A stretch of 64,000 bases of DNA from contig NC_053142.1 in the NCBI RefSeq assembly GCF_016808335.1, positions 45,055,674 through 45,119,673 of the forward strand, given 5' to 3'. A program made the position numbers and the translations under genes. Positions 1 to 12,200 of the stretch are shown piece by piece; position 1 is the first letter of the stretch, and each line of letters starts with the position of its first letter. The notes below the pieces were generated by a model, which saw nothing but the letters and a program-made list of their open reading frames with translations, did no database searches and had not been told where the DNA came from. Source of the stretch: Panicum virgatum. Its lineage: Eukaryota > Streptophyta > Magnoliopsida > Poales > Poaceae.

Positions 1-91
1 CCGGCGCTTCGGGGTAAGTGTTCTTCCGTTCACTCCCCTTATTCTCGGTGCTTCACTTGTTGCTGAAGGCTTCTTCTCTTTGTTTGCCAGG

Positions 92-1692
92 GCCCCTCGC
101 CCAGGCAGCTCTTCCACCGCCGCTGGCTCGTCAGCGGGGGTCCAGGCGACCGGGGCCTCAGCGGCGACGGCGGAAGCGACGGCGGGTGCGGGGAGCTCGG
201 CTGCGGCGGCTTCCGCTAACCCGATGGCGCCCAACGCGGCGGACGCGCCAACGCCATGCACAGTAATGCCCGACGCGACAGCGGCAGGTGCGCCAGTGCC
301 AGGCGCAGCCACACCCGACGCGGTGGCCCCCGAGCCCCAGCTACGGCGGCAGTCGCGCCGACACCGGGCTTGGCGACGTCGAGCGCAGCAGCAGTGGGTG
401 CGGCAATGGCGAGCACAGCGGCAGCGGGCGCGGCAACGGCGAGCACCTCGGTCCCTAAGGTCCCGACGACTGTACCGGATGTCCCCTCCCCCAGCGCCAA
501 ACCTGCGGCAGAGGAAGAGCTGGAGGAGGTCTCTGGTAGGCGGCTCCTGCAGTGTCCCCCGGAGGAGGAAGCGGCTCCCCTCCCCCAGGTGCTGGTCCGG
601 TTTCGGTAGACGATAGAGGAGGTGACCTCTACCGCCGAGGCGGCCTTCCGGCGGGAGTGGGCTGCTCTGGAGAGCGAGCGCCAGCGCCTCGGCGACTGGC
701 ACACCCGCCTGGAGGGGCGCACGAAGGCCGAAACCTCCCATGCTGCGCGTGTTCGGTTCGAACTCAAGGCCAATCTTGAGTCCTACCGAGCCAATCTTCA
801 GAAGGTGTTCGACCAGGAGTTTGCGGTGGCGAGTCGGAAAAAAGCCGTGGCGCAGCGGGAGGCGGCCATTGCCAAGGAGGAGGCCAGCCTCGCGGCCCAG
901 CGGTCCGAGTTCGAGTCCCACAGCCAGGGACTTGAGGTCCGCAAGCTGGGGCTCGACAAGCTCTCCGAGTCTTTGCAACAATGGTGCCAGGTGTTGCAGG
1001 CGACCGCCAGCAACCAGGCTGTTGCCGAGATGGAGCTCGAGGAGGATAGGAAGTCCCTTGCAAAGCGGGAATCCCACGCCACCAACATGGAGCTCCAGCT
1101 TGCGCGCCAACGCGAGGCCCTCAAGTCCCTGAAGGAGTCGGCGACGAAGAAGGAGGCCAAGCTCCAGTAGAGGACCCGTGAGGTGGAGGCGGCCCAGGCA
1201 GCACTGGACACCCGGGTGCAAGAGGCGGTCCAGGAGGCGGTCCGGAAGCTGCAGGAGGACCAGCTCAGGGGGGCCCAGCGGATCGTCGACTGGGCGAGCG
1301 AAGCGAGCTCAGCGTTGGTGCCACTTGGAATGAGTCCAATCCAAGTGGCGGAGCCGCCAGCTTCGATTGCTGACGCCCTCCAAGTGCTGAACTCTGCTTC
1401 AGACAGACTCCGGTGTCTGGAGTCGATCCTTGCTGGCCAGCTTGAAGCCGAGGGCCGCGAGCTGATCCGGATGGTGGCGGAGCACATTCTGACCTGCCTC
1501 CGGAGCCACGACCCAGCCATCTCGCTAGCCCCCATGGTCGATGGTCCAGTGGCGGAGACGGAGGCCTCTGCTCGAGAAGGCGTACGGGACGTCGTCGACT
1601 TCGTCGCTGCTTACTTCAAGCGTGAGCCTGCAGATTCCGGAGCTGGGCCATCACAGCAGTCGCACTTTTGTTTTGTTTTTTTGCAGATATAA
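92..1692 (+). pseudogene. transposon-encoded coiled-coil protein, broken
   Basis: An intron with clean borders (GTAAGT at 12, TTTGCCAG ending at 91) precedes an Ala/Pro-rich region. A long alpha-helical coiled-coil part follows (about 622-1290), rich in Glu, Arg, Lys and Gln, and then a globular tail ending at 1692. From about 256 to 1692 the frame is continuous except for two in-frame TAG codons at 607-609 and 1168-1170. A frameshift near 350-400 separates it from the upstream Ala-rich frame. No reverse transcriptase, integrase or RNase H is present. It looks like the non-pol ORF that sits before the 3' LTR in some large grass retrotransposons, but its function is unknown. Both stops read as C-to-T changes, which fits a methylated, silenced element. 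Confidence 0.55.
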
Positions 1693-1779
1693 AAACATTG
1701 TACTTGTTGAAATTTTGAATAAAAGAAAATTTCAACTTAGCTGTTTGTCAGTTGCTGTGGTTTACGGTATGCAACACCC

Positions 1780-2830
1780 CGGCGCCCTGGCCCCCTAGTA
1801 GATAGGTTCAGTTGTTAGGACCTATCTGCCATCAGAGCCGAAGAAGGCACTCCGGACCCCCGTATGAGGTTGAGCAAACGTCCTTGGGCATAGGTGTAGC
1901 ATAAATTGCAACTCGAACGGGCGACTTATTCCCTGTATTTCAGAAAAAACTACAGAGAGGAAAATCAAACTCGCTTGTATGGTAGTAATGATACTGCAAC
2001 TTAACTGTTTAACGCATGCAGAATCGATCCGTGATGTCTGGCTCAAAGCGAACGCTTCGGGCCCCCTGGGAGACAGGATCAGTTGTTTTGAGTCTGTTTA
2101 CCACAGAGACTGGACCTCGATCTGCATGAAGCCTTAAAGCGGATGCCGGGACCCCCTGGTAGATAGGCTCAATGGTTTGAGGCTAGCTACCAACAGTCAA
2201 GGCTTAACCTGCGTACCACTCAAAGTCACAGCTTAGTAGCAGGCCCGCGGGACCTATTCTGGACCGGCCCCCAGGCTAGGACGAGATCCGGAGCTCCGGA
2301 TGCGCAGGTCCAGGCAGTTCAATGCTTGTTACAGAGTGGTGGAGTGCATAGGCTTAGGGTGCGGAACCAGGCTAAGATGCTACACAGGGCTCCGGACCAC
2401 TCCAGAAAACAAACACGACTTTTATCGGACCTGGCTCCGACGTTCCAGACTCCTTCTAGCAGTGGGTGAGGTCATTTTGTCGTACTCGATCCTTTGAGAT
2501 ATGGAGCTGGAACTGCCGTGTAGGACTTAGTAAGCCAACTCTTGAGCTAAAACGAGGTCCGGGCCCCCTAATTACCCAGCTCCGAGTACTAGAGCACTCG
2601 TTACAGGGTGGTGGAGTGTGTAAGCTTTGGGTACGAAACCGGCTAAGCGGCTACACAGGACTCCGGACCACCCCAGGAAACAAGCACCCCCTCTTCAGAG
2701 CAGGTCCCGAGGGGTCCAGACCCCTGTCCCAGCAGCAAAGGGGGTCCGGAGCTGTACGGCAGTCCAGCAACTCAATACAGATCTTAGCTGTAGCGATAAG
2801 AGTGGAAGTCCGCGCGGGTATTAGTTAGGT
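1780..2830 (+). repeat. tandem imperfect hairpin repeats in the element's 3' region
   Basis: Three related units (about 1785-1835, 2060-2110 and 2150-2205) each begin with CCCCCTxGxAGAxAGG and contain a short inverted repeat of the type TAGATAGGTTC...GGACCTATC. A second family follows: 2275-2430 and 2535-2700 share the motif GTTACAGxGTGGTGGAGTG and a CTACACAGG-CTCCGGACCAC block about 260 bp apart. A third pair near 2930-2965 and 3005-3040 shares GACAGAGGCCGGGTTTA-like sequence. No coding function is evident. Confidence 0.6.
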
Positions 2831-3316
2831 AAAAACTCGAGAATCAAAATGCGAAATAAAATTTTGACACAAAGACAGAACCGGGGGCAAATCTTTCCTT
2901 TGCAACTTGAAATACATGGCTTGCGTGATAGATGCCAGAGGCCGGGTTTATGAGGACGGACCTCTACCGCTCTGGGCCGCACGTTAATGCTAGCCGATGG
3001 TGCGATGGATGACAGAGGCCGGGTTTACGGGGACGGACCCCCGCAGCTCAGGTCCAGATGGACGCGGGAGGTCCCGGACCCCTACGGGGGGTCCGAGCCC
3101 TCGGTTGTTGGCTCGGAGCTTCCCCTTCTCAGGGACACGTGGCGTCACCGGATCCGTCCCAGAGCGGAGAGCGGGCCCGGGGCCGTTGGCCCGTTGAGGA
3201 AAGAGCCTGACCCGTGGGGCCTGGCTGCTCCACCCCTCATCGCGTAGTTATGGATGACTACACGAGTCCTGCCTTGCTGCAGTAAGAGTGTGTATCCTTA
3301 CTACAGGGTACCGACA

Positions 3317-6300
3317 ATTTCGTTATTACTTGACAAATAATGTCTAATTATGGACTAATTAGACTTAAAAGATTCAACTCGTGGTAATCAATTAGACTAT
3401 GTAATTAGTTATTTTTTTAAACTGTATTTAATACTCCATGCATGTGTCCGAAGATTCAATATGACGGTTACCGTAGGAAGTTTTTTGGAACTAAACGCCC
3501 CCTTAAAATCTGGCCGGATCATGTGGAAAGGCGTGTGCGCAAGGAAGAAAGAGGGGTGTTTGTGGTGACCGAGCCGGGTTTCGTCTCAGTAAACCGTGCT
3601 CGGCTCCGCATGATGTTTCGGTAAAACGAAAACGAGTACGGGCACCCGCTAGATTTCGTGTCCCGATGGCGCGGCAGCGCGTGCACGCGTGCACGCAAAG
3701 CGCCACTCGCTCGTGCGGGAAGGATGGATGGAGGGACGCGACGCTGCACCTGGCTGGCGCTAATCCTGTCCGGACAGGCGGATAGTGTACACTGGTACGT
3801 ACTACTAGTGTCGTGCAGAATCGTTTGGTCGGATGAAGATTGTGAGATTAGGAACATAGGAAGCGTTAGATCGTAGCTGGCCGTGTACTACGCATCGCAT
3901 AGATCCATGCACGGGATGACACTGTACAGAGTACTGTGCACGCGTACGCGTACTCCTGACCGGCCGGAGGCGTGCACGGCGCCGTATCCTGTACGAGCGA
4001 CGATGCCACCGGCCCGGCCAGCTCGGCTTATTACCGCGTACGCCCGTGATGCTCGGAGCGACGGTCCGGCGGCCACCTCCGACGTTCCCCGCCACCTCTC
4101 GCCATCGACGAGTTGCTCGCCCCCCGCGAAAGAAGAAGAAGAAGTCGTTGACGAACTGGCGACGACGACGAGTCCACGGCCGCACGGGCGCGCGGGCATG
4201 TTGGCGTGGCGCAAGCAGGTCCGAGCCGCGCCGAACCTTCGCGCCCCTGCAGTTAACCCCGCGAAAACGAGGCGTGACCAAAGCTCCGCCGCGCGCCCGG
4301 CGGCGTTCACGGATGCCCTGCGGCCCTGCCTGCCCATGGGGTTCCAGAAGCGGCCGGCGTGGCCACCAGCAGCGTCGCACAGGCGGCTGCCGCTCGGTCA
4401 CGGACTCTCAGTCAGAAAGAAAGTCAGCAGAAAAAGGCGAGTGGTAAGGATTAGCGTGAGCAACCGAGGGTTCGAGTTAGTAGTAACTTGCAGGGATCGG
4501 AGTTTGATGGTCTAATTAGCCACTACTCCGTTCATCTGTCTGCCTAGATCGTCCTCGCCCGGTCGTCCCAGCTCCCAACCACCGGTAGAAATTAGAAAAT
4601 GCTTGTGCCAATCTGCCGGAATCTTCTGCAAGAACAGCAGCACTAGGAAGTACAGTAATGTCTGTGGCCACCGGCAACGCGGCCGGGCCGGCTAGCGACA
4701 TGGACGTACGGACACGGCAGGTCTTGGAGAAGGTGGCGAGGGACGGAACAGCTCGGCCTTCCAGACCAGACTTCTGGAGCACAGCACCCCCGGCTCGCTC
4801 GATCGAGAGAGAATTGATTGACTCGTCCGCCGAGGCCAGCTGCCAGCATCGCGAGGCAAGACACAAAGTGTGCAGAGAGCCAGCCCTTCGCTCTCTTCAA
4901 CTCTCGTGTCGGACCGGTGATCTCGAAAAATACTGGCTGGCCTTGCGCTGCAAACTCGTGCAATTTACCATCTCGTCGTAACTCGTAAACACGCACCAAA
5001 GTGAAGAAACCAACCGTGGTCCGTCTATATCGTGCTTGAGTGATTCGTGGACTTCCTACACTCAAGTGATTACAGGCAACAAATCACATGAATCGGATAC
5101 AACCAAAAATTCGAGTGAAACATAGACAAGTCTCACTCAAGTGATAAATCCAACACAACCCGAATGATTCACACTACTAATCTCACACAAAACAGGCTTG
5201 AAAGGACTTCAAAAAGGAAATTCACACTATGGAACTAGGTGTAGAAGACAATAAATAGAATTGTAATTATAAAATTGAACAGGAGTGATTCAAATGCAGA
5301 AAAAAGTGAAAACACAAATTTTAACATAACAAATATTCTCAAAAATATTTCTATGGAATACAAACAACAAAAGTTTGAGGGTGCCTTTAAACCCCACAAA
5401 TGCCAAATGGCAAATACAAAAAAAAGGCTAAAAAAAGAAATTACAACAAGAACTCAAATAAATAATAGTTCAAGGTACACTGGCGATTTAACATGCTTGA
5501 ACTGGAACTGGAACAATTTGTTCTTAATTAAGGTTATTAAAAAATTGAGAAAACTATTTTGCTAACTTCCTACACTCGACAGAATCATAATGAACAAAAT
5601 TTCAGCTGAATTCATAAAGTAAGAACAAAACAATTAATCAATAAGTACAATTATTTATCCACCTAGAATTATTTATCCACCTAAACCCTGAACATGTAAA
5701 CAACAACTATTAAAAATGCAAATTTATTTTTATTTGTGGACCTAAACCCTGCAGATGCAAATAACAACTATTAGAAAATGTAAATTTGGAAATATCTACT
5801 ATATAGTATTTACACCTTGATTACACAAAAATGACAGTACAATTAGTACTGAAACTTTATAATGAACAGACTATATTGTATTTAAAATACAACATAATTT
5901 ACAACTAGAAAACAAAGGCACCAGTTCAATACGAAGCCATTGTATAAGGATACTCAATATGAAGCTGCACCTAGAATACAACCCTTCCTTAAAGTCAATA
6001 TAAGCACCACTTCAATGCTCAGAAACTGTGCCAGGGATGACATGGTCTTCTCCACCTGCATAGACCTACAAAGCAATTTGGCCAGAAGCATAACGGCATA
6101 GTACAAAGACACTGCTTCTGCAATGATCAATAACAATTCTGTAGACAGACTCCCAAAGTTCTAGTAAAATATAAATTAGTATAAATCACATGTGCATACG
6201 AGAACGTGCATCATACATAATTTACAGTGGCATTTCCACTATAATTATGGTTATGCTACACTGTAAGTATAGTAAATATATCATATTAATGTAGTAAATA

Positions 6301-7077
6301 ATAGTGTAGAACAATTAGAAATAAGACTAATCTTGTGATCTATCGTTATAGTAAACTTAAAGCACCAGAAAGATGAAAAATTGAAAGGACTGAAAATAGT
6401 AAAAGGAAGAAAGACAAAAGGAGAGAACGCCCACCGGGACAAACCTCCTCTTCTCTACCACTAAGAAATGGCACAAATTACATATAGGATGCAAATTTCA
6501 TAGGCAGTGGCAGGGGATAAATAAAAGTGGAAGGTAGAAGGAGGGTAGAGAATTGAAAAGTGTAAGCAAGTCATATTTTAAATTTATATATCACATTGCA
6601 CATCACATTAGAGCTATTGATCCTATTAGAAGTAGTATAGGATCTTGTCACCTACTGTAGACTGAAAGTAATAAAGAGCAAAATAGCAACAAATTTACTA
6701 CAACATAACACTAAGCGGCAGTGTCAAAAAATTAACCAGTGGGAAAATGGGGAAAGCAGATCAAGGAAGCAACATTTAAAAAGCTGACACTAGTGGAAGT
6801 ATAGTAATCATAAAACCATATGCAGGAATAGTCTGCAATACTACTACAACTAAAAAATAGAACTAAACAACCTCAATACTCTCATCTTATCTATTCTAGT
6901 TATAATATCCAATTAGTCAGAAATGTCTTCCAAGAAATAAGTATAAAATAAGCAGAAAACAATATAGAATAAGTTTATATGTACACAATTTGTATGGTTT
7001 TGTTCTAGTCAATATTCACAACTGATTACTTATGGCTAGAGTATCTAGTATACTTGATTACGGTTATGGAAGAAACA
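3317..7077. other. intergenic, no recognisable gene
   Basis: 3600-4900 is GC-rich with several overlapping open frames on both strands (for example 3883-4515 and 4658-4981 on +, 3805-4401 on -). They have simple composition, no recognisable domain and no convincing splice context, so I do not call them genes. 5050-7077 is strongly AT-rich with short direct repeats (for example a CCTAAACCCTG-containing block at about 5680 and 5740). Confidence 0.5.
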
Positions 7078-7085
7078 CATGGAAG

Positions 7086-7276
7086 CAGGGGCGGAGCCAG
7101 GTTGAAGGATTAGGGGGCTGAGACAACGTGACATTGTGTTTAGGGGGCTAAACACTGTTATTTGAATGCTAGGCAAGATGATGAAGCATGGAGGCTTCAT
7201 GGGCACCCAGCCAGACGCGCGGAGGGGGGGGGGGAGTGGCTTGAGCCCTCCCATCCCCCGGTTGGCTTCGCCGCTG
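7086..7276. mobile_element. hAT-type MITE, 191 bp
   Basis: The ends form imperfect terminal inverted repeats: CAGGGGCGGAGCCAGG on the left, and on the right a sequence whose reverse complement starts CAGCGGCGAAGCCAA. The element is flanked by an exact 8 bp target-site duplication, CATGGAAG, at 7078-7085 and 7277-7284. An 8 bp duplication with CA-starting ends is the hAT pattern. It has no coding capacity. Confidence 0.85.
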
Positions 7277-7284
7277 CATGGAAG

Positions 7285-9257
7285 TACTATCTCTGATGAA
7301 CAGGGATTTTATCTTACGGATGGGTGGTTCAATAAAAACTCTTGTGTCCATCTTTCAAAAAGAAGAAAACTCCGACCTGCAACCACTAGCAGATGCATGT
7401 TTGGGAGACTGTTGCTCACTGATGAGAGCACAACTTATTAGCCAAAAAGAACAGAGACTTTGTTGCGAAACTAAGGAAAAATCGATCTTAACCAGACAGG
7501 TCAAGCAGATCTACAATAAAAAATCAGTTACCTAGCTACTCATTCGAAAACCTAAGAACAACATTCCCAGCAAACCCCCAGTCTAGCCAAGAGTTTTGCA
7601 CCCTACTATGCACATAGTCAGTTACAAATCCAGCCACCTATAAATTAAAATGGTTGTGTTGAGATTATTGTTATCTAATTCACTTAACTACCTGTGTTAC
7701 AAATTATTTCTGGCATTAATTCGAGAGAAATCTAGACTACTAAACCCGATCGCAAAGCAGAGACACAAAAAGAATGAGCAGGTACAAACTACGATACTGA
7801 ATCCAACCGAACAACATATCGAACTAGACTAATCTCATGAATTAATTGGTTAAAAGCTATGCAACCAAAGCGAATGCCACAACAGAGACAGCTAGACCAA
7901 TCTAGTCAACAAGAAACATAGGTTAATACCACGGGAATTGAATGAAATACAGGACAGATCACAAGGTAATCGATCGAAATCAACCAAACAGAAATGCAAG
8001 AACATGAAATCCACAAGGGACAAAATGAAATAGCTTGTGACACTTACCACAAATCACAGAATCAACTGTTAGTTCTTAATGAGTCCAACAAAACCCTAGA
8101 CTCCGAATACATCAAGTAACTTCAATGGGGATCTGCAGAAATTTCAGAGCTAGAGAGTTGCAGATAAACTGAAATGCCCACAAAATCGGAAGGGGACAGA
8201 GCGAAAGAACTCAGAAATAGCTTCATCAATAGATCGAATTTGAAAACCTAGCCACACAAATACAACAAACAACTAAGGAGACCTCAAAGGATGAGGATGA
8301 AGAGGATTGAATCCCTGCAAAATATATTTCTGCATAAACCCAACCAAACTACATCACAAGCAAACAAAAATCGAAATATCCCCACGAATCAGGTAACAAA
8401 ATAACTATTGAGGATACTAAGTCCCAGGATATATAAATCCAAACCTCAGAAAGAAGTTCAATTTGTGCGAATCAACGAAATTGCTGCAAAATCTAGAAAT
8501 CGCCTCACCAAAAGCCCTCCTCCGCGGCCAGCGTAGCAGAGGAAATGGAGGATGAGAACGAGCCATGTCTCCGAGAACCAAACAAATATCAGAACACCGA
8601 CAGCTCGGCCCCACATACAGGAAATAAAAATAAAAAAACAAACGGCTGCTGGGAACAAGCGGTGGCAGATTAATCAGCAGCATGATCGGATGGTTCAAAA
8701 ATCGAGTGACGGAAGGTGACATAACTCTCGGGTGTTCGATAGCTTTCTCCTTTTTTTTTCGGAAAAAAAGGAAACCAATTACCTGTCCACATCAAGTCAG
8801 CAACCAGGACTTGCAATTGTTCAACTTCTCTCGGTAACTATGATGCAAAGCCTGGAGCAAAAATGCCCCGTGGGCCTGAACAAAAATAGACCCATAGTTT
8901 AGTTTTTCTTGAGGAAGGCCCAATGTCGTCGTCGGACCAATTAGTTAAATGGGCCGAGCCCCCCTTAAAAAAAAGTTAAATGGGCCGAGCAATTTTATCT
9001 CTTCGGCGAGTCTTTCTTTTTGCCCATTTCGCACCGCCAAAAATTGCTCCGCGCGGGAATCCCAATTTCCACCCCACCGCCACCCGCCTCCCACTTCCCA
9101 GCGCCCCGCCGATTCCTCTCCATTCCCCTCTCCCTCCCCTCCCCTCCCCTTCTCCCCCCAGTCCGATCCCCCCATTCCGCCGCCGCCGCCGCTGCCGCCG
9201 CGCCGCCCACCAAGAACCCAACCCAAATCCCTAGGGCCCACCAATCGCCAACCGGCA
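7285..9257. other. intergenic sequence and upstream region of the DNA2-type gene
   Basis: 7285-8740 is AT-rich with no convincing gene. A minus-strand open frame at 8417-8722 has no recognisable domain, and a minus-strand untranslated exon there is possible but unproven. 8741-9257 is the presumed promoter and 5' leader of the DNA2-type gene. It changes from AT-rich to a pyrimidine-rich leader (CCCTCTCC-type repeats at 9110-9170) just before the start codon. No clear TATA box is visible. Confidence 0.45.
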
Positions 9258-12200
9258 ATGCCTCCGAAGAAGCGCGCCGCCGCTTCAAAGAAGCCGCCGT
9301 CGTCGCAGCCATCGCAGCCCGCCAAGTTCGGCATCCTCCACTTCTTCGAGCGCCAGACCCAGGCCTCCCAGAACGCCAAGCGCCAGAAGCCCGACCCCCC
9401 TCCGGCCCCGCCTCCTCCTCCTCCGCCGCCGCCGCCTGAGGAGGAGCCGTCGGAGGTCTCGCCAGAGGTCACCAAGGCGCTGGCATCCAAGCGGGTCAGG
9501 TTTTCTCCCGGAATGGTGAGTACGAGTCTTCTTGCTATGACCACTCAGATTCTGTCTTCTTTAGGCGGTTTGGGTGGACTCATTATAATGCTTGGTCTGA
9601 CGAGTTCTTTGCGCGGTTCAGTTGATTAAGCAGAGCCAGGACGATGGGGCCGCGGAGGTGGTGACTTGGCAGATCTCGCCGGTGAACCATCGCCTGGGTA
9701 CGGCGAAGTCGAGGCAATTTCTTGGGGTGTCGCTTCATCCGTGCTCAAACAACGAGGTACACTAAGTTCTTGGCGTCTGCTGGAGCTGCTATATAAACAG
9801 TGGGTGTGGCGCGTGAAACTCTTCATTTTTTTTTTCTGATTACCGCTTCGCGTGTGTAATTGATATGGTAGAAAAATTCCTCGCTCGAGGCTATGAAGAA
9901 GTGGCATTCATCTCCATCGGGATTGTCGAGGTGTACTGCTTCAGGGCGTAATTCAGGCGTTATTGGATCTGCTCTAGCTGGCTGTGATGGTGTTGAGGAT
10001 TCTCAGAGCCCATTTCGGACTCCACCATCGCTTTCCTATGGTTGCAGTGAGGTACATTCGTCATGGGCTTTGTTATTGTGCATTTTGTCAGTTGAATGTG
10101 ATCGCTAGTCATTTACTGGGATAATCCTTTTGTTCCATGAGCAGCAGTTGAACGGCGGTGCCACTTCTGAGGGAGGACTTGAACCATTGGGAGCAGGGCA
10201 GCACAAAAAGGTAGACTTTTAGTCTAGTTACTTTCTCTTCGTTCCAAAATGCAAGACATCCTAGTTTTCTCCCAAGTCAAAAGTTTCTAACTTTGAAAAT
10301 TTATAAAAATACTAGCATAGTGCCCGTGCATTGCTACGAGTAATATAATACACCTACATAATATCATCAACTTTGTGTTTATCCACTTTGTCCGTGCCGT
10401 GATTGTGCGAGACCGTGTTCCAATTGGGATTCCAATTTTGATTTGTCCGGGTTCCGATTAGGATTTTGATTGATTTGTTTGGATTCCAATTAGGATTTTA
10501 ATTGATTTGTCCGGATTCTGATTCTGATTCCGATTGATGGACTAAGGATACATTACTTGCTTTAGAAATAGTATAGAGATAGAGATATATAACATCTACA
10601 ATACCAAATAAATGCATTATTAGGACATAATTTATGATGGATTTACTGAAGTTAATTTGACGTTGTTGGTGTGTTTTTTAATAAACATAGTCAAAGTTAG
10701 AAAATTTTGACTTGGGACAAAACTAAAACATCTTACATTTCAAAACGGAGGGAGTAGTTATTCAGAAGAAGTCATCATTAACAAATTCTGAAATTTTGTG
10801 AAACTTTTATTTTTCCAGGCATTACTTGATCTTTTAGATCAAGTTGAGGATGTTATTATGGAAGAAGAATTGCCTGTTGATACAGGAAATAAAGGAGGGA
10901 AAGCCACAAATGTGGATAATACCAACAATAATTGCTCTTCTGTTGCTGATGGTGGTTTAACTATCCCATCTGAGAAAACTGCTGATGCCCCACCCTTGGA
11001 TAGTTTTCTTGTATTGGAGGTTTACCTTTTAACTTCCTCCTGTTGATTTTGAGTTAATGTGAAAAAACTCTCTTAGTTGTGAAACACTCTCTTAGTGAAG
11101 AAATAAGTTTTTGTGTTCCCTCTCAGGTGTCAGAAAAACATAAAACTGATGATTCAGCATGTGATCGCTATCCTGTTAAGGTGCCTGCCGTTCTGCCTTC
11201 TTGCCTTTATGCATGAGATAAATATGTGATACCCTTTCTTATTCTGCCAAGTCATTGATTGTTTTTCAGGTCCTGCGCCTTTTGAATGAACACTCTGGGA
11301 AAGAATGTGCCGTGCATTTGCTTGATGAGTGGTCAGTACAAAATATTACTGCCTCAAGCAGGCTCCCCCTTCCTAGTTTGATTCTTTAAAAAAAAACATG
11401 CACCACCAACATCAGTTCTTCTGAACCTTCCGCTCAAACTGTGACAGGTTCCATAGTCTTGTTGGGCCTGGTGATACTGTGAATGTCATTGGAGAATTTA
11501 GTGATCAAGGAAAATGTATTGTTGATCATGACAACAATCTTGTTATCGTCCATCCAGAGTTACTCATTTCTGGGACACGGGTTAGTACTATCCCTTGTCC
11601 TTATATTTTGTTCCATGCTCCAACATCTACATTAACCTGGATGATAAGACAGTTTATTATGACCTACTCATAAATTGCACATTACCAAAACTTTCTACAA
11701 CAAAAGGCATGTGTTCATCATCTTTTCTTTCGGCATATTTTGACAATTAGTATATTTTAGGTTGCTTCCAGCTTCCATTGTCCTAGAAGATCTGTACTGG
11801 ATGACAGACTGAAAAGCAATGAATATTCAACCAGTGCCTTGATTGGTACTCTTCTTCATCAAGTATTTCAGGTTCTCTACACTAGACGTGCTAACTTTTA
11901 CCACGTTTTGGTCAATTGATACAGTAATTGTGGAGATGATCGACATTCCTTTCATTTGTGTCTCAGGCTGGGCTACTTGAGGGTGCTCCTTCACAGCAAT
12001 TCTTGGAACTGCAAGCAAAAGAAGTTCTTATAAAAAACATTGAGAGTTTATATGCGTGTGAAGGTAAGATCCTGGACAAAATAATCTTGTATATCGGTCA
12101 TCGGAGGTCATGCTGAATAAGAGAATGGTTTGGATTGTTCATGAGCATGTTTGATCTGAGTACTGCAGTGGTTGTGAGCATGTTTGTGAACTATTTTAAC

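Larger units (their letters stand above)
1..3316 (+). mobile_element. 3' part of a decayed LTR retrotransposon
   Basis: The window opens inside a transposon-derived coding region (to about 1692). It is followed by an AT-rich polyadenylation-like stretch near 1700-1740, then 1.6 kb of non-coding sequence full of imperfect repeats. The sequence ends with a CA at 3316, after which the base composition changes to AT-rich flank, so I take 3316 as the likely 3' LTR end. The 5' half lies outside the window, so the target-site duplication and the LTR start cannot be checked. The spliced coiled-coil ORF placed just before the 3' LTR resembles the extra ORF that some grass gypsy elements carry after pol. 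The gypsy assignment is inference. Confidence 0.6.

Noticed and set aside
3805..4515. Long GC-rich open frames on both strands
   Set aside because: Open on opposite strands at once, no domain, no splice or promoter context; explained by base composition.
8945..9629. ORFs of 199-226 residues overlapping the first DNA2 exon
   Set aside because: The plus frame is the DNA2 exon extended into the leader and the intron; the minus frame is its Gly-rich shadow.
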